DNA of 52,682 bases from Leucobacter soli (GCF_910593785.1 NZ_CAJVAP010000022.1:1-52682), one strand, 5' to 3'. Counted from the stretch's first letter, positions 7,182 through 17,117 are shown. Numbers and translations: made by a program. The notes: a model not told the origin generated them from the sequence alone.

Positions 7182-9059
7182 TCAGCGCGCGAGCGGGACT
7201 TCGATGAGCGCGGGGCCCGTGACCGGCGCCGTGAGCAGACGGTCGAGCGCGCCGCGGTCCTCGATCCGCTCGTAGGCCCAGCCGTAGGCCTCGGCCAACG
7301 CGCGCAGATCGGCGCGCTGCGGCGTGTACATGACCCGCTCGAAATCCTGCGCGCCCGCCGTGCCGGCCGCTTCGAGTCCGTCGAAGATCGTGCCGCCCCC
7401 GTCGTTGCCGACGAAGACCTGCACGCGCGGGAGCGGTTCGATCTGCTCCCCGGAGGCGTCGACCGCGGAGGGGAGCAGCAGGGATCCGGCGTCGTGCAGC
7501 AGGGCGAGGTCGCCGAGCAGCACACGCGTGGTACCCGCTGCCTGCGCGGGGCTGTCGCTCGCCTGACTCGCGACGGCGATGCCCAGCGCGGTCGCGACGG
7601 TGCCGTCGATGCCGGCGAGCCCGCGATTCGCGTGCACCGGGATGCTGCGCGGCGGCGCCATGCGGTTCATCACTCGGATCAGTCGGGAGGCGGCGAGCAC
7701 GAGCCGGTCGTGCGGCCAGGTCGCGAGCCAGAGCGCCTCGCACAGGTGCTCGCGGGTCACGGACTCGCGCAGCACGGCGACCTCTGCCCGCGCATAGGCG
7801 CTGCGATCCTTGTAGCCGGTGGCGCGTGCCGCCTCGAGATCCGGCGCGTGCACCGTCGTCCGGGCCGCGCGCAGTTCGCGATCCCGTATCACCCAAGCTC
7901 CGAGCCAGGGCTTCACCGCCGCCGGGTCGTAGCCCTCGGCAACGGCGGCGGAGAGCGCGAACGCGCCGACCGAACGCCCGGGGTTGAACCGCTCCGCGCC
8001 AGCGGGCGGCCCGTCCGGCCCAGCCGAGTCGACGACCACCGTCTCCACCCCTTCACGCCGCACCAGCGCCGGCACGGCACGGGTCAGCGTCGGACTCCCG
8101 AACACGATCACGCGCTCGATCTCGGCTGCGAGGCCGGGGTCGGCCAGCAGCTCCTCCCAGTGCTGGATCGCCTCGCGGCCGAAGCGAGCGCCGCTCGAGG
8201 GCTCGGCCAGCAGCGGCAGCCCGGCGGCGTGCGCGAAGTCCGACGCGACGGGCCCGGCATCGGCCCCGGCGACGACCACCGCGAGCGGTGCCGCGCCGTC
8301 GCTCCCGTGCACGTAGCACTCGAGCTCTGTCGCGCGCCGATGGGTGCAGGCCTCCACGGCCTCGGGTTCGGGCCCGCAGATCTCGCAGCACACCAGCTCG
8401 AGGCGCTCTTGGAGGCCGGGCCGGTGCTCGGCCTCCATCTCCAGCCGACCGCGGGCGAGGTCTTCCGCCAGGCCGGTAGGGCCGCCGGAGAGCGGATCGC
8501 GGAAGCCGATGTTGAGGTGCGCGGGGCCAGGGCCGTGGATGTCGCCGACGGCGCGCTCGTAGGCGTCGGCGACGAGCTCCTGCACGGTGTCGAGGTACGC
8601 GTCGGCATCCGGGCCGGCCTCGATCGCCGGGATGTCGACCATCCGACGCGTGAATTCGGAGAGGAACCAGTTGCTCCACACGGTCTGATTCGCGCGGATC
8701 CCGCGCAGTTCCGCCGGTCTGTCGGCGGAGAGCAGCAGCATCGGCACCCGGGCGTGGAAGGCCTCCAGCACGGCGGGGGCGAGGTTGGCGACCGCGGTGC
8801 CGCTCGTCACCACGACGGCCGCCGGCACGCCGGTCTCGCGCGCGATCCCCAGGGCGAAGAAGGCGGCGGATCGCTCGTCGACCCGCACGTGCAGGCGGAT
8901 CACCCCCAGCCGTTCGGCCTCGGCCGCGGCGAGCGCGAGCGCCTGCGACCGGGATCCGGGGCAGACCACCACGTCGCGAACGCCGCGGTTGATCAGCTCC
9001 GCCAGCACGCGCGACGCCAAGCGCGAGGACGGCACCGTCTCGGTCAGCTCCCCGGTCAA
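7182..9059 (-). CDS. menD: 2-succinyl-5-enolpyruvyl-6-hydroxy-3-cyclohexene-1-carboxylate synthase
   Basis: MenD uses thiamine diphosphate to join 2-oxoglutarate to isochorismate. The frame codes for 625 aa (family 550-590). The N-terminal domain has VVVCPGSRSQALALA, the glutamate that activates the cofactor in RVDERSAAFFALGIA and VVTSGTAVANLAPAV; the cofactor motif near the C-terminus ends FVGNDGGGTIF. Residues about 224-256 hold an unusual cysteine cluster (CCEIC, then two more Cys) in the link to the middle domain, which helps explain the extra length. The start is a TTG at 9059, six bases after the stop of the upstream gene; no better start is seen. It is co-directional with the PLDc_N gene. 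Certain as MenD; start uncertain. Confidence 0.94.
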   Translation of the reverse strand: MTGELTETVPSSRLASRVLAELINRGVRDVVVCPGSRSQALALAAAEAERLGVIRLHVRVDERSAAFFALGIARETGVPAAVVVTSGTAVANLAPAVLEAFHARVPMLLLSADRPAELRGIRANQTVWSNWFLSEFTRRMVDIPAIEAGPDADAYLDTVQELVADAYERAVGDIHGPGPAHLNIGFRDPLSGGPTGLAEDLARGRLEMEAEHRPGLQERLELVCCEICGPEPEAVEACTHRRATELECYVHGSDGAAPLAVVVAGADAGPVASDFAHAAGLPLLAEPSSGARFGREAIQHWEELLADPGLAAEIERVIVFGSPTLTRAVPALVRREGVETVVVDSAGPDGPPAGAERFNPGRSVGAFALSAAVAEGYDPAAVKPWLGAWVIRDRELRAARTTVHAPDLEAARATGYKDRSAYARAEVAVLRESVTREHLCEALWLATWPHDRLVLAASRLIRVMNRMAPPRSIPVHANRGLAGIDGTVATALGIAVASQASDSPAQAAGTTRVLLGDLALLHDAGSLLLPSAVDASGEQIEPLPRVQVFVGNDGGGTIFDGLEAAGTAGAQDFERVMYTPQRADLRALAEAYGWAYERIEDRGALDRLLTAPVTGPALIEVPLAR

Positions 9060-9065
9060 CGCGGG

Positions 9066-9518
9066 TCAGTTCGTCTCGGTGCGGGGCTCGTCGGCGTCGC
9101 CGGCCGCGCGATCGCGCTCGGTTCGCGCCGTGCCCTCGACACCGTTCGTCGCCTCGCCCGCCGCCGCGGCGGGGCCGGAGCCGGCCTCCTCGCCCGGGAA
9201 GGTCTCCTCGTCGAGCTCGCGCAGGCGATCCTCGAGTTCGCGCATGTGCGCATCGAGCTCGTCGTCGGACATCCGCCCGCCGCTGAAGCGCGGGTCGTCG
9301 TCGGGTGCGCGGACCGGAGGCGGCGCGATCGGGCCCCGATCCTTGCCGATCGTGAACCACAGCGAGGCGCCGATGACCGGCAGCAGCACGATCAGGACGA
9401 CCCAGACCGGCTTCGAGAGTCCCCGAGCCCGCCGGGCATCGGACATGGCCGCGTCCACCAGGGCGTAGAGGGTGAACGCCACCCCGATGACGACCGCGAT
9501 GATCACGAACCGAACCAT
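9066..9518 (-). CDS. PLDc_N-domain membrane protein
   Basis: The 150-residue protein begins with a hydrophobic helix (VRFVIIAVVIGVAFTLYALV), then WVVLIVLLPVIGASLWFTIG, the two-helix PLDc_N (cardiolipin-synthase N-terminal) domain without any phospholipase D catalytic domain. The remaining 80 residues are acidic, Pro/Ala-rich and probably disordered in the cytoplasm. The function of such stand-alone proteins is unknown. The stop lies six bases before the menD start, so the two are probably one transcript. The ATG at 9518 is preceded by GGAGGC and by a TACCAT box at the leaderless spacing. Confidence 0.85.
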   Translation of the reverse strand: MVRFVIIAVVIGVAFTLYALVDAAMSDARRARGLSKPVWVVLIVLLPVIGASLWFTIGKDRGPIAPPPVRAPDDDPRFSGGRMSDDELDAHMRELEDRLRELDEETFPGEEAGSGPAAAAGEATNGVEGTARTERDRAAGDADEPRTETN

Positions 9519-9524
9519 GCCTCC

Positions 9525-9530
9525 ATGGTA
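9525..9530 (-). promoter_or_regulatory. -10 box TACCAT before the PLDc_N-menD pair
   Basis: TACCAT is followed by six bases (GGAGGC) and the ATG at 9518, the same leaderless spacing as at menG, menF, menA and menE. Confidence 0.5.
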
Positions 9531-9654
9531 CCTGCGGGACCTGAGCCCCGCCTGCTCGCCCCGAGCACCCCGGTGGCCCGGGACCGGACCGGGCGCACCG
9601 GCGGAGGAACCGCGGGTGTCCCGCCGGAAGCACCGCCGGGATCGTCTCCGGTCG

Positions 9655-10707
9655 CTACTCCTCGTCGAAGCGCAGCAGCACCTTGCCGAACTGGTCGCCG
9701 GAGGCGAGGTAGTCGAGCGCCTCGGGCAGTTCGCCGAAGGCGAAGCTGCGATCGATCACGGCGCGGATGCCGCCGGAGCCCATCGCATCGATCAGCTCCT
9801 CGGTCATCCGGCGCGATCCGACGACGACCGGGCGGGCGGTGATCCCGCGCTCGAGCAGGGTGCCGCTGATGAACGACCCGGAAAGGTTCCCCACCGCAGA
9901 GATGCGGCCTCCGTCCCTCGTCGCGGCCAGGGTCTGCTCCACCGTCGCGTCGCCGATCACGTCGACCGCGAGGTCGACTCCGTCTCCGGTGAGCTCTCGC
10001 ACCCTCCGGCCCCATTCCGGCTCGGCGCTGGTGTTGACGGTCTCGGATGCGCCGAGCTCCTGGAGCCGGAGCCGCTTCCCCTCGTCGCGGGAGGTCGCGA
10101 TGACCCGCGCGCCGCGGGCGCGGGCGATCTGCAGGGCGAAGAGCGAGACGCCACCGCTGCCCATCACGAGCACGGTGTCGCCGCTCGTCACCCCGATCAG
10201 CGCATTCCAGGCCGTGACTCCGGCGCAGGGCAGGCAGGCCGCCGCCTCGTAGGACATCTCATCCGGGATCGGGAGCACGTCGCATGCGTCGTAGACGGCG
10301 CGCTCGAGGGCGACGCCATCGACTTCTGCGCTCTTCGTCCGGCCGCGGGCGGGGCGATCGGAGATACCGTCGCCGTCTTCGAGCTGCGCACCGCTGCGCC
10401 ACCCCTCCCAGTACAGGCAGACCACACGGTCGCCCACCCGGAGCCCCTCGACGCCGTCGCCGACCGCCACGATCTCCCCGGCGCCGTCGGAGAGCGGGAC
10501 GAGGGGCAGGTGGACGGGCAGCTGATAGCTGCCGCGGAAGATCTTCACGTCGCGGAAGTTGAGGGAGGCCGCGCGCATGCGCACCATGACCTGTCCGGCG
10601 GCCGGGGCGGGGAGGCGCCGTTCGACGAGGGAGAGGCCCGCCGGGCCGGGCCGCTCGAGCACGTATGCGCGTATCGTAGCGGGTGCGATGCCGGGGTCGG
10701 TTGCCAT
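9655..10707 (-). CDS. Zinc-independent MDR-type alcohol dehydrogenase / quinone oxidoreductase
   Basis: A 350-aa medium-chain NAD(P)-dependent oxidoreductase. The catalytic GroES-like domain has SLNFRDVKIFRGSYQ; the nucleotide-binding part has VLVMGSGGVSLFALQIARA at about residue 175; DVIGDATVEQTLA follows. Structural-zinc cysteines are not evident, so it resembles the quinone-oxidoreductase branch. The ATG at 10707 is chosen because GAGGAG lies six bases upstream. It is the last of 12 same-strand genes of the catabolic operon (20448-9655), 81 bp after ridA, so it may reduce or oxidise an aldehyde or enal intermediate there. Substrate unknown. Confidence 0.88.
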   Translation of the reverse strand: MATDPGIAPATIRAYVLERPGPAGLSLVERRLPAPAAGQVMVRMRAASLNFRDVKIFRGSYQLPVHLPLVPLSDGAGEIVAVGDGVEGLRVGDRVVCLYWEGWRSGAQLEDGDGISDRPARGRTKSAEVDGVALERAVYDACDVLPIPDEMSYEAAACLPCAGVTAWNALIGVTSGDTVLVMGSGGVSLFALQIARARGARVIATSRDEGKRLRLQELGASETVNTSAEPEWGRRVRELTGDGVDLAVDVIGDATVEQTLAATRDGGRISAVGNLSGSFISGTLLERGITARPVVVGSRRMTEELIDAMGSGGIRAVIDRSFAFGELPEALDYLASGDQFGKVLLRFDEE

Positions 10708-10788
10708 GACTGCTCCTCGACTCTGGGTGGTACGGGCGGAGGGCACGGGTGGACCCGCTCGGAATCCGGCGGGTTCACCCGTGAAGGA

Positions 10789-11148
10789 TCACGCCGCGGG
10801 GACCGCTGCGGTGATCTCGATCTCGACGAGGAGATTGTCGCCCATATCGCCCACCGTGATGGTGGCGCGCGCCGGCTTCTGCTCCTGGGTCAGCCATTCG
10901 TTCCAAGCGCGATTCATCTCGCCCTTGAGGGAGTGGTCCGAGATGTAGATCGTGGCGCGCAGCAGGTGATCCTTGCTCGTGCCGGCGCCCGCGAGGAACT
11001 CGTCGATGCGGGTGCAGATCTGCTGGGTCTGCCCGTACATGTCGGTGTCGTTCGGACGGTCGAGGGCTCCGAGCCCGCCGAGGTAGAGGATGCCGTTGTG
11101 GACGACGACCCGGTTCGAGGTGGAGGTGGGAACGCTGCGTGCGATCAT
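10789..11148 (-). CDS. RidA (YjgF/YER057c/UK114) family protein
   Basis: A 119-residue Rid-family protein. Such proteins hydrolyse reactive enamines/imines to carbonyl compounds, and relatives such as RutC act on aminoacrylate-type intermediates. The family pattern is visible: VVVHNGILYLGG, QTQQICTRIDEFLAGAGTS and the conserved arginine in LLRATIYISD. AAAGGAAG precedes the ATG at 11148. In the catabolic operon it probably clears an enamine made when a C-N ring bond is opened, an inference from the company of LLM monooxygenase, flavin reductase and cysteine hydrolase. Confidence 0.93.
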   Translation of the reverse strand: MIARSVPTSTSNRVVVHNGILYLGGLGALDRPNDTDMYGQTQQICTRIDEFLAGAGTSKDHLLRATIYISDHSLKGEMNRAWNEWLTQEQKPARATITVGDMGDNLLVEIEITAAVPAA

Positions 11149-11240
11149 GTGTCTTCCTTTCGATGGTGCTGAATGCGGCCGCCGGCCGAGACCGTGCGGA
11201 TGCGGGGGTGGCGTGCGGTGCCGGCGGGGCCGCGCGCAGG

Positions 11241-12110
11241 TCAGCGGAGGGGCGAGATGGATCGGGCGATCACGTCTCCGACCTCGACTCGTCCCTTCCT
11301 GCGGAGCTCGAGGATCCGGCCCGCCGGAAGGTGGAACTCCTCGACCTGGTCCGGCTCGAACGCCCACGTGGCCGCGATCGCCACGTCCGGATCGATCGGG
11401 GCGTCCAACTGCGCCCTGAGGTGGAGGAAGCCGGCCTCGCTGGCGCGGACGGCGTCGATCCGCCCGAGCGCGCCGGGGGACGGCGCGCCGGGCCCGCCGG
11501 CGACGGCATCCAGCATCCAGCCGAGCCGCTGCCGGAGATCCGCCCGTTGCTCCTTGCCTGCGGATCGGCGCACACCGGCCACGACGCGCACCACCGGCAC
11601 CCCGGTCCGGGCCGCAGCCGCTTCGAGGCCGTGCGGATCCCGATCCTCGATCCCGTAGGACGTGCCGAGCGCCGCGGCCAGCGCGACGCTCCGCTCGTAG
11701 GCCGCGTCGTCCGGGAAGCGGTGGCGGCTCGGCACGAGCGCGTACGGCGCCGCCTCCATCTCGTCCCCTGGGGAGACGAGATGGATGACTGCGTCCGCGC
11801 CCGGGTACGAGTTCTCGACGACCGCGTCGATGCGGGCGGACAGCCCGGATGCGTGGCCGCCGCCGCGGGGCACGGCCCCGTAGGAGCCGGGCAGCACCGG
11901 CCAGCCGACGAGCTCGAGACCGAGCCCGCCCTGCTTGGCCTCCTTGTACACCGCGCGGAGCACCTCCGGGCCGAGCACGTCGTCGGCGTGCGATCCGCCG
12001 ATCAGCACCGCCCGGGCCCCGCCCGCGGGGCCCGGTGCGGTGAATCGCGGGAACCGGGCGATGTCGCCGAGCAACCCGCCGCCGATCTTCATCCAGTCGA
12101 TGCGCGCCAT
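11241..12110 (-). CDS. M14-type (AstE/aspartoacylase-like) amide hydrolase, divergent
   Basis: The 289-aa product has the outline of the succinylglutamate desuccinylase/aspartoacylase family, zinc enzymes that cleave N-acyl amides: LIGGSHADDVLGPEVLRAV at about residue 30 (place of the HxxE zinc motif, here HADD, so Glu replaced by Asp), AVIHLVSPGDE at about 105 (third-ligand His) and a C-terminal beta-hairpin LPAGRILELRRKGRVEVGD. It lies 37 bp downstream of the ABC ATPase gene. It would suit hydrolysis of an amide or N-formyl/N-acyl product of ring opening. The fold assignment is fairly secure, the activity not. The ATG at 12110 was chosen for the N-terminal match; SD is weak, and a six-codon mini-frame with GGAGG overlaps it as TGATG. 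Confidence 0.65.
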   Translation of the reverse strand: MARIDWMKIGGGLLGDIARFPRFTAPGPAGGARAVLIGGSHADDVLGPEVLRAVYKEAKQGGLGLELVGWPVLPGSYGAVPRGGGHASGLSARIDAVVENSYPGADAVIHLVSPGDEMEAAPYALVPSRHRFPDDAAYERSVALAAALGTSYGIEDRDPHGLEAAAARTGVPVVRVVAGVRRSAGKEQRADLRQRLGWMLDAVAGGPGAPSPGALGRIDAVRASEAGFLHLRAQLDAPIDPDVAIAATWAFEPDQVEEFHLPAGRILELRRKGRVEVGDVIARSISPLR

Positions 12111-12147
12111 CACCGCATCCGTTCCGTCACGACGATCCTCCGCCTGC

Positions 12148-12929
<782 letters not shown>

Positions 12930-12933
<4 letters not shown>

Positions 12934-13910
12934 CGCGCTCCCTCCCGGCCTCGACGGCTTGTGGCCGCCGCGGCCCTCTGACCGCGCACGCGTGTCGCGA
13001 CGGTCCTGATGCTCTCGGTGATGGCCGAGGTCTGCACCTGACGGTCACCGCGGGAATAGTGCTGCTCGATCTTCGATTGGATCGCGCTGAGCACGGTCGT
13101 CATGATCAGGTACCAGATCGACGCCACGATGAGCAGCGGGATGATCTGATAGGTGCGGTTGTAGATGTCCTGGGCCGCGCTCAGCAGCTCGCCGAGGGCC
13201 ACGACGCTGGCGAGCGAGGTGTACTTCAGCATGCCGATGACCTGGTTGCCGGTCGGCGGGATGATCGCGCGCATGGCCTGCGGCAGGATGATCCGCAGCA
13301 GGGTGCGCCGCGGCTTCATCCCGAGTGCCATCGCGGCCTCCTTCTGGCCGGGGTCGACGCTCAGGATGCCGCCGCGGACGATCTCGGCCATGTACGCCGC
13401 CTCGTTCAGGCCCAGCCCGAGGAGGGCCGCGGTGAACGAGGTGATGAGCATGTTGGTGTCCAGTTCGAGGAACTTCGGCCCCCCGAACGGCACGCCGAGG
13501 CCGAAGATCGGGAACAGGCTCGCCAGGTTGTACCAGAAGATCAGCTGGACCAGCGCGGGCGTGCTCCGGAAGAACCACACGAACGCGCTGGACGTGACGA
13601 CGAGCACGGCGTTCCCCGAGAGCCGCATCACCGCGAGGATGATGCCGAGGATGGTGCCGAACACCATGGTCAGCGCGGTCAGCAGGATCGTGATCCACGC
13701 ACCGTTGAGGATGTGGGGGTTGAGCATGTACTCCCCGACCACATCCCACTCGAATCCGGGGTTGGTGACCAGCTGGAAGGCCAGCCACACCGCCCCGAAC
13801 ACGACGACGAGAGCGCCGATCGCAGTAGCGACGTTCAGCCGCGGCACGCGTCTGGTGTCGACGTGGCTCGTGCCGGGCTCGAATCTCAGTATCTGTTGTC
13901 TGGAACTCAT
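12930..13910 (-). CDS. Polar amino acid-type ABC transporter, permease
   Basis: A 326-aa HisM/GlnP-family membrane protein. After a basic N-terminus there are about five to six membrane helices. The domain contains [37 protein letters not shown] and the EAA loop ([19 protein letters not shown]) that contacts the ATPase. The C-terminal 35 residues are basic and Arg-rich. Only one permease gene is present, so a homodimer is implied. It sits 32 bp after the binding-protein gene and overlaps the ATPase gene. Confidence 0.94.
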
Positions 13911-13942
13911 CGTCTTACCTCATGGAGTGCTGGTTGAACGGC

Positions 13943-14869
13943 TCAACCCTTGCCGATGGTGATCTCTTCGAGCGCACCGCTCTCGACGCCGTAGGTGCCC
14001 AGGTACTCCTGGTACCAGCCGTCCTCGAGCAGCGTCTGCAGCGCAGCCTGAAGCGCAGCGGCGAGCTCGTCATTGCTCTTCTCGACGACGAGGCCGGTGA
14101 GCGCCTCGGTGCCGGGCACGTAGCCCTCGGACACCTGCAGGTCGGAGGCATCGGTCTGCTGCAGGTAGACGCCGCTCGCCTTGCCCATCAGCATGGACTC
14201 GGCGCGGTTGTTCTGCACGGCGAGGATCGTCGCGGCGCTCTCCGCGAAGACCTCCACCTTGATCGCCTCCTTGCCGGCGTCGACACACTCCTGACTGATG
14301 CGCTCGACGGTGCCCTGCTGGCTGCTGCCCTGGGTCACCGCGATCTGGTGTCCGCAGAGATTCTCGGGATCGATGTCGACACCGGCCTTCGTCAGCACCG
14401 CGATCGAATCCTTGTAGTAGTGGACGAACTGCGCCTGCTTGCGACGGTCCTCGGTGTCCTCGAGCTGGTTCATGGACACGTCGAAGCGGCCGTTGGCGAC
14501 GCTGGGCACCAGCGACTGCCAGTCGATGTCGGTGACCTCGATCTTCACGCCGAGCACCTCGCCGACGGCCTCCATCAGGCCGATCTCGATGCCGGTGGCC
14601 TCGCCGTTCTCATCCTTGTAGTCGAACGGGGCCCAGGTCAGCGACGTCGCCACCTTGAGCGTGCCGCTGTCGCGGACGCTCGCGGGGAGCAGAGCGCGCG
14701 CATCCTCGTTCACGGCATGGGTGCCGCCGGTGGTCGGCTCATCCGTGCCGGCGTCGCCGCCGGTCGAGCCGCCGTTCGACCCGGCGCAGGCCGTGGCGAG
14801 CAGCATCACGGCGGCACCGGCCGCCAGGGCGCGCGTGAGGCGCGTGTTCAAGCTGATTCGGTTCTTCAT
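13943..14869 (-). CDS. ABC transporter substrate-binding lipoprotein
   Basis: The 308-aa protein has a signal peptide ending in the lipobox LLATAC (Cys at about residue 28), a disordered Gly/Thr linker, then an SBP_bac_3 fold: LKVATSLTWAPFDYKDENGE, IEIGLMEAVGEVLGVKIEV, GRFDVSMNQLEDTEDR and CGHQIAVTQGSSQQ. Family 3 proteins bind amino acids and similar small cations. GGAG lies seven bases before the ATG. Gene order SBP-permease-ATPase within the operon indicates import of the compound the operon breaks down; the ligand is not readable from sequence. Confidence 0.95.
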   Translation of the reverse strand: MKNRISLNTRLTRALAAGAAVMLLATACAGSNGGSTGGDAGTDEPTTGGTHAVNEDARALLPASVRDSGTLKVATSLTWAPFDYKDENGEATGIEIGLMEAVGEVLGVKIEVTDIDWQSLVPSVANGRFDVSMNQLEDTEDRRKQAQFVHYYKDSIAVLTKAGVDIDPENLCGHQIAVTQGSSQQGTVERISQECVDAGKEAIKVEVFAESAATILAVQNNRAESMLMGKASGVYLQQTDASDLQVSEGYVPGTEALTGLVVEKSNDELAAALQAALQTLLEDGWYQEYLGTYGVESGALEEITIGKG

Positions 14870-14933
14870 TTTCTTTCTCCATTCACTTCATCGTGTGAGT
14901 CGTGGTCGGTCGGATCGTGGTCGTGGTACGGGG

Positions 14934-15509
14934 TCAGGCTCGGAGTCGGGAGGTGTCGGTGATCGTCAGCTGCGGCTCCCGCCCGCGGAGGATCGCGGTC
15001 GTCGCGCGATGCATGGCGTCGTCGGCCGCACCCACGGCGTCACCGATCACGTGGACCTCCATGCCGTCGTCGATCGCCGCGAGTGCGGTGGCGAGGACGC
15101 AGCACTCGTAGGCCACGCCGGCGAGGTACAGGGTGCCGCTCTCCCGGAGTCCGGCGGGCAGTTCCGCGGGCACCCATTTCGAGAAGGTCGTGGCATCGAG
15201 CACGTGCTCCGCCCCGACCTCGCCGAGGTCGATGTCCCAGATGCCGTCGCCGCTGCCGTCGGGGAGGGGAGCCTCGGCGCGGGTGAACTCGCTCCACTTC
15301 TCGTAGTACGGCGCCCAGCTGCCGGTCCCCTCGGTCGGTGGGACGAAGCGGGTGTAGACGACCCGCTCGCCGAACAGCGGGACGAGCTCGCGGACGGCCG
15401 CGCGCACGGCGTCGTACGACTCCATGCCCCAGCGGCTCTCCGGGCGGCTGAACGCGAACTGCATGTCGACGACCATGAGCCAGCCGTCGGGGCGATCGGT
15501 ATCGGTCAT
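14934..15509 (-). CDS. Isochorismatase-family cysteine hydrolase (RutB-like)
   Basis: A 191-aa cysteine hydrolase. The triad is visible: Asp in LMVVDMQFAF, Lys in ATTFSKWVP and Cys in GVAYECCVLATALAA. Members include RutB (ureidoacrylate amidohydrolase), nicotinamidase and N-carbamoylsarcosine amidase. GGAGGTGA five bases before the ATG at 15509 fixes the start. It sits between the aldehyde dehydrogenase and binding-protein genes. A deamidase or carbamate/ureido hydrolase step in ring-nitrogen breakdown is likely, by inference. It is not a menaquinone gene despite the family name. Confidence 0.9.
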   Translation of the reverse strand: MTDTDRPDGWLMVVDMQFAFSRPESRWGMESYDAVRAAVRELVPLFGERVVYTRFVPPTEGTGSWAPYYEKWSEFTRAEAPLPDGSGDGIWDIDLGEVGAEHVLDATTFSKWVPAELPAGLRESGTLYLAGVAYECCVLATALAAIDDGMEVHVIGDAVGAADDAMHRATTAILRGREPQLTITDTSRLRA

Positions 15510-15585
15510 CTGCGCGTCACCTCCAGGGTCGATCGGGAGCGGTCGGGAATTGGGAATGGCCGGCTGCGGCGGGGCGGCGTCCGGG

Positions 15586-17070
15586 CTACGAGAGCTTCGT
15601 GAAGACCGAAGTCGTCTCGAGGTACTCGTCGATGCCGTTCGGTCCGAGTTCGCGACCCCAGCCGGACTCCTTGTACCCGCCGGTCGGCATGGTGACATCG
15701 GGGCCGGCATGCACGTTGATGCCGATGCGGCCGACGCGGAGCCGGTTCGCCACGCGATGCGCGCGCTTCACGTCGGTGGTCCAGACCGATGCGGCCAGGC
15801 CGTAGCGGGAGTCGTGGGCCAGTCGCACGGCCTCCGTCTCGTCGCCGCTGAAGCGCATCGCCGCGACGACGGGGCCGAAGATCTCTTCCCGTACCACCGA
15901 CATGCCGGGCGTCACGTCCGTGATGACGGTGGGCGACACGAAGTAGCCGCGCTCGGCACTCAAGCGCTCGGTCGCGATGCTGGCGCCCTGGTCGACGGCC
16001 GAGTCGATGAACGAGGTGACGGTCTCGAACTGGCGCTCGGAGGCGACCGGTCCCATCTGGGAGCGCTCGTCGAACGTGTACCCCACGTTCAGGGCGCCGG
16101 CGTGGCCGATCAGGCGTTCGATCACGCTGTCGTAGATCTCGTCGGCGATGAGCAGGCGGGACCCGGCGGTGCAGACCTGCCCGGCGTTCGAGAAGATGGC
16201 GCCGGCCGCCCCCTTCGCCGCCTCGTCGACATCGGCGTCGGGGAACACGATGACCGGCGACTTCCCGCCGAGCTCGAGGGTGACCTTCTTCAGGTTGCCC
16301 AGCGCTCCCAGCGCGATGGCGCGGCCGGTCGCGGTCGAGCCGGTGAAGGAGACCTTGTCGACGTCGTGGTGCTCCACGAGCCCGCGGCCGATCTCCGGGC
16401 CCTCGCCGATGACGACGTTCAGCACGCCTGCCGGGAGGCCGGCCTCGAGCGCGATCTCGGCCATCATGATGGCCGTCAGCGGCGTCACCTCGGAGGGCTT
16501 GAGCACGCAGCTGCAGCCGGCGGCGAGCGCGGCGGCGACCTTCCACGCGGCCATCCCGAAGGGGGAGTTCCACGAGGTGATCAGCCCGACGACTCCCACC
16601 GGCTTGCGCTGCGTGTACGCATGCAGGTGCGCGTTGGGACGGCGCAGATCGATCGCGACGCCCGCGACCTTGTCGGCCCAGCCGGCGTAGTAGCGGAACA
16701 CGCGCGCGGCCTCGGGGATCCGATTGCTGCGGATCTCGTGGTACGGCGCGCCGAGGTTGTAGGCCTCGACGACGGCGATCTCCTCGGCCCGCTCGTCGAT
16801 GAGGTCGGCCATGCGCCACAGCACTCGAGCGCGGTCGTCGGCCGGCAGCTCGTGCCAGACGCCTGCATCGAACGTGGCTCGGGCCGAGCGGACGGCATCC
16901 TCGAGATCCGACTCGCCGGCGACCGCGACCTCGGCGATCGGTCGCTCGGTGCCGGGGTCGATGACCTGGCGGAGCGGACCGCCGTGGCGGGCCTCGCCGT
17001 CGATGATGAGGCCCCACTGCCGCTGCGGCATCGCGGGGGCCTGCTCGGGTGCTGCGGGAAGAATCGGCAT
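15586..17070 (-). CDS. NAD(P)-dependent aldehyde dehydrogenase
   Basis: A 494-aa ALDH that would oxidise an aldehyde to an acid. Motifs: SWNSPFGMAAWKVA, FTGSTATGRAIA, the general base Glu in VTLELGGKSP and the nucleophile Cys in SNAGQVCTAGS. Length is typical. GGGAGCGGAAG precedes the ATG. In the operon it could turn a semialdehyde such as succinate, malonate or a hydroxymuconic-type semialdehyde into the acid feeding central metabolism. The substrate is not recognisable. Confidence 0.95.
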   Translation of the reverse strand: MPILPAAPEQAPAMPQRQWGLIIDGEARHGGPLRQVIDPGTERPIAEVAVAGESDLEDAVRSARATFDAGVWHELPADDRARVLWRMADLIDERAEEIAVVEAYNLGAPYHEIRSNRIPEAARVFRYYAGWADKVAGVAIDLRRPNAHLHAYTQRKPVGVVGLITSWNSPFGMAAWKVAAALAAGCSCVLKPSEVTPLTAIMMAEIALEAGLPAGVLNVVIGEGPEIGRGLVEHHDVDKVSFTGSTATGRAIALGALGNLKKVTLELGGKSPVIVFPDADVDEAAKGAAGAIFSNAGQVCTAGSRLLIADEIYDSVIERLIGHAGALNVGYTFDERSQMGPVASERQFETVTSFIDSAVDQGASIATERLSAERGYFVSPTVITDVTPGMSVVREEIFGPVVAAMRFSGDETEAVRLAHDSRYGLAASVWTTDVKRAHRVANRLRVGRIGINVHAGPDVTMPTGGYKESGWGRELGPNGIDEYLETTSVFTKLS

Positions 17071-17117
17071 CTTCCGCTCCCTTCTCGGGTGTCTGCTGTC
17101 TGTTCGTCGGAGTGGGT

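Noticed and set aside
14934-15509. Isochorismatase-type gene as part of menaquinone metabolism
   Set aside because: It lies in the catabolic operon, has a cysteine-hydrolase triad and there is no need for isochorismate hydrolysis in menaquinone synthesis.
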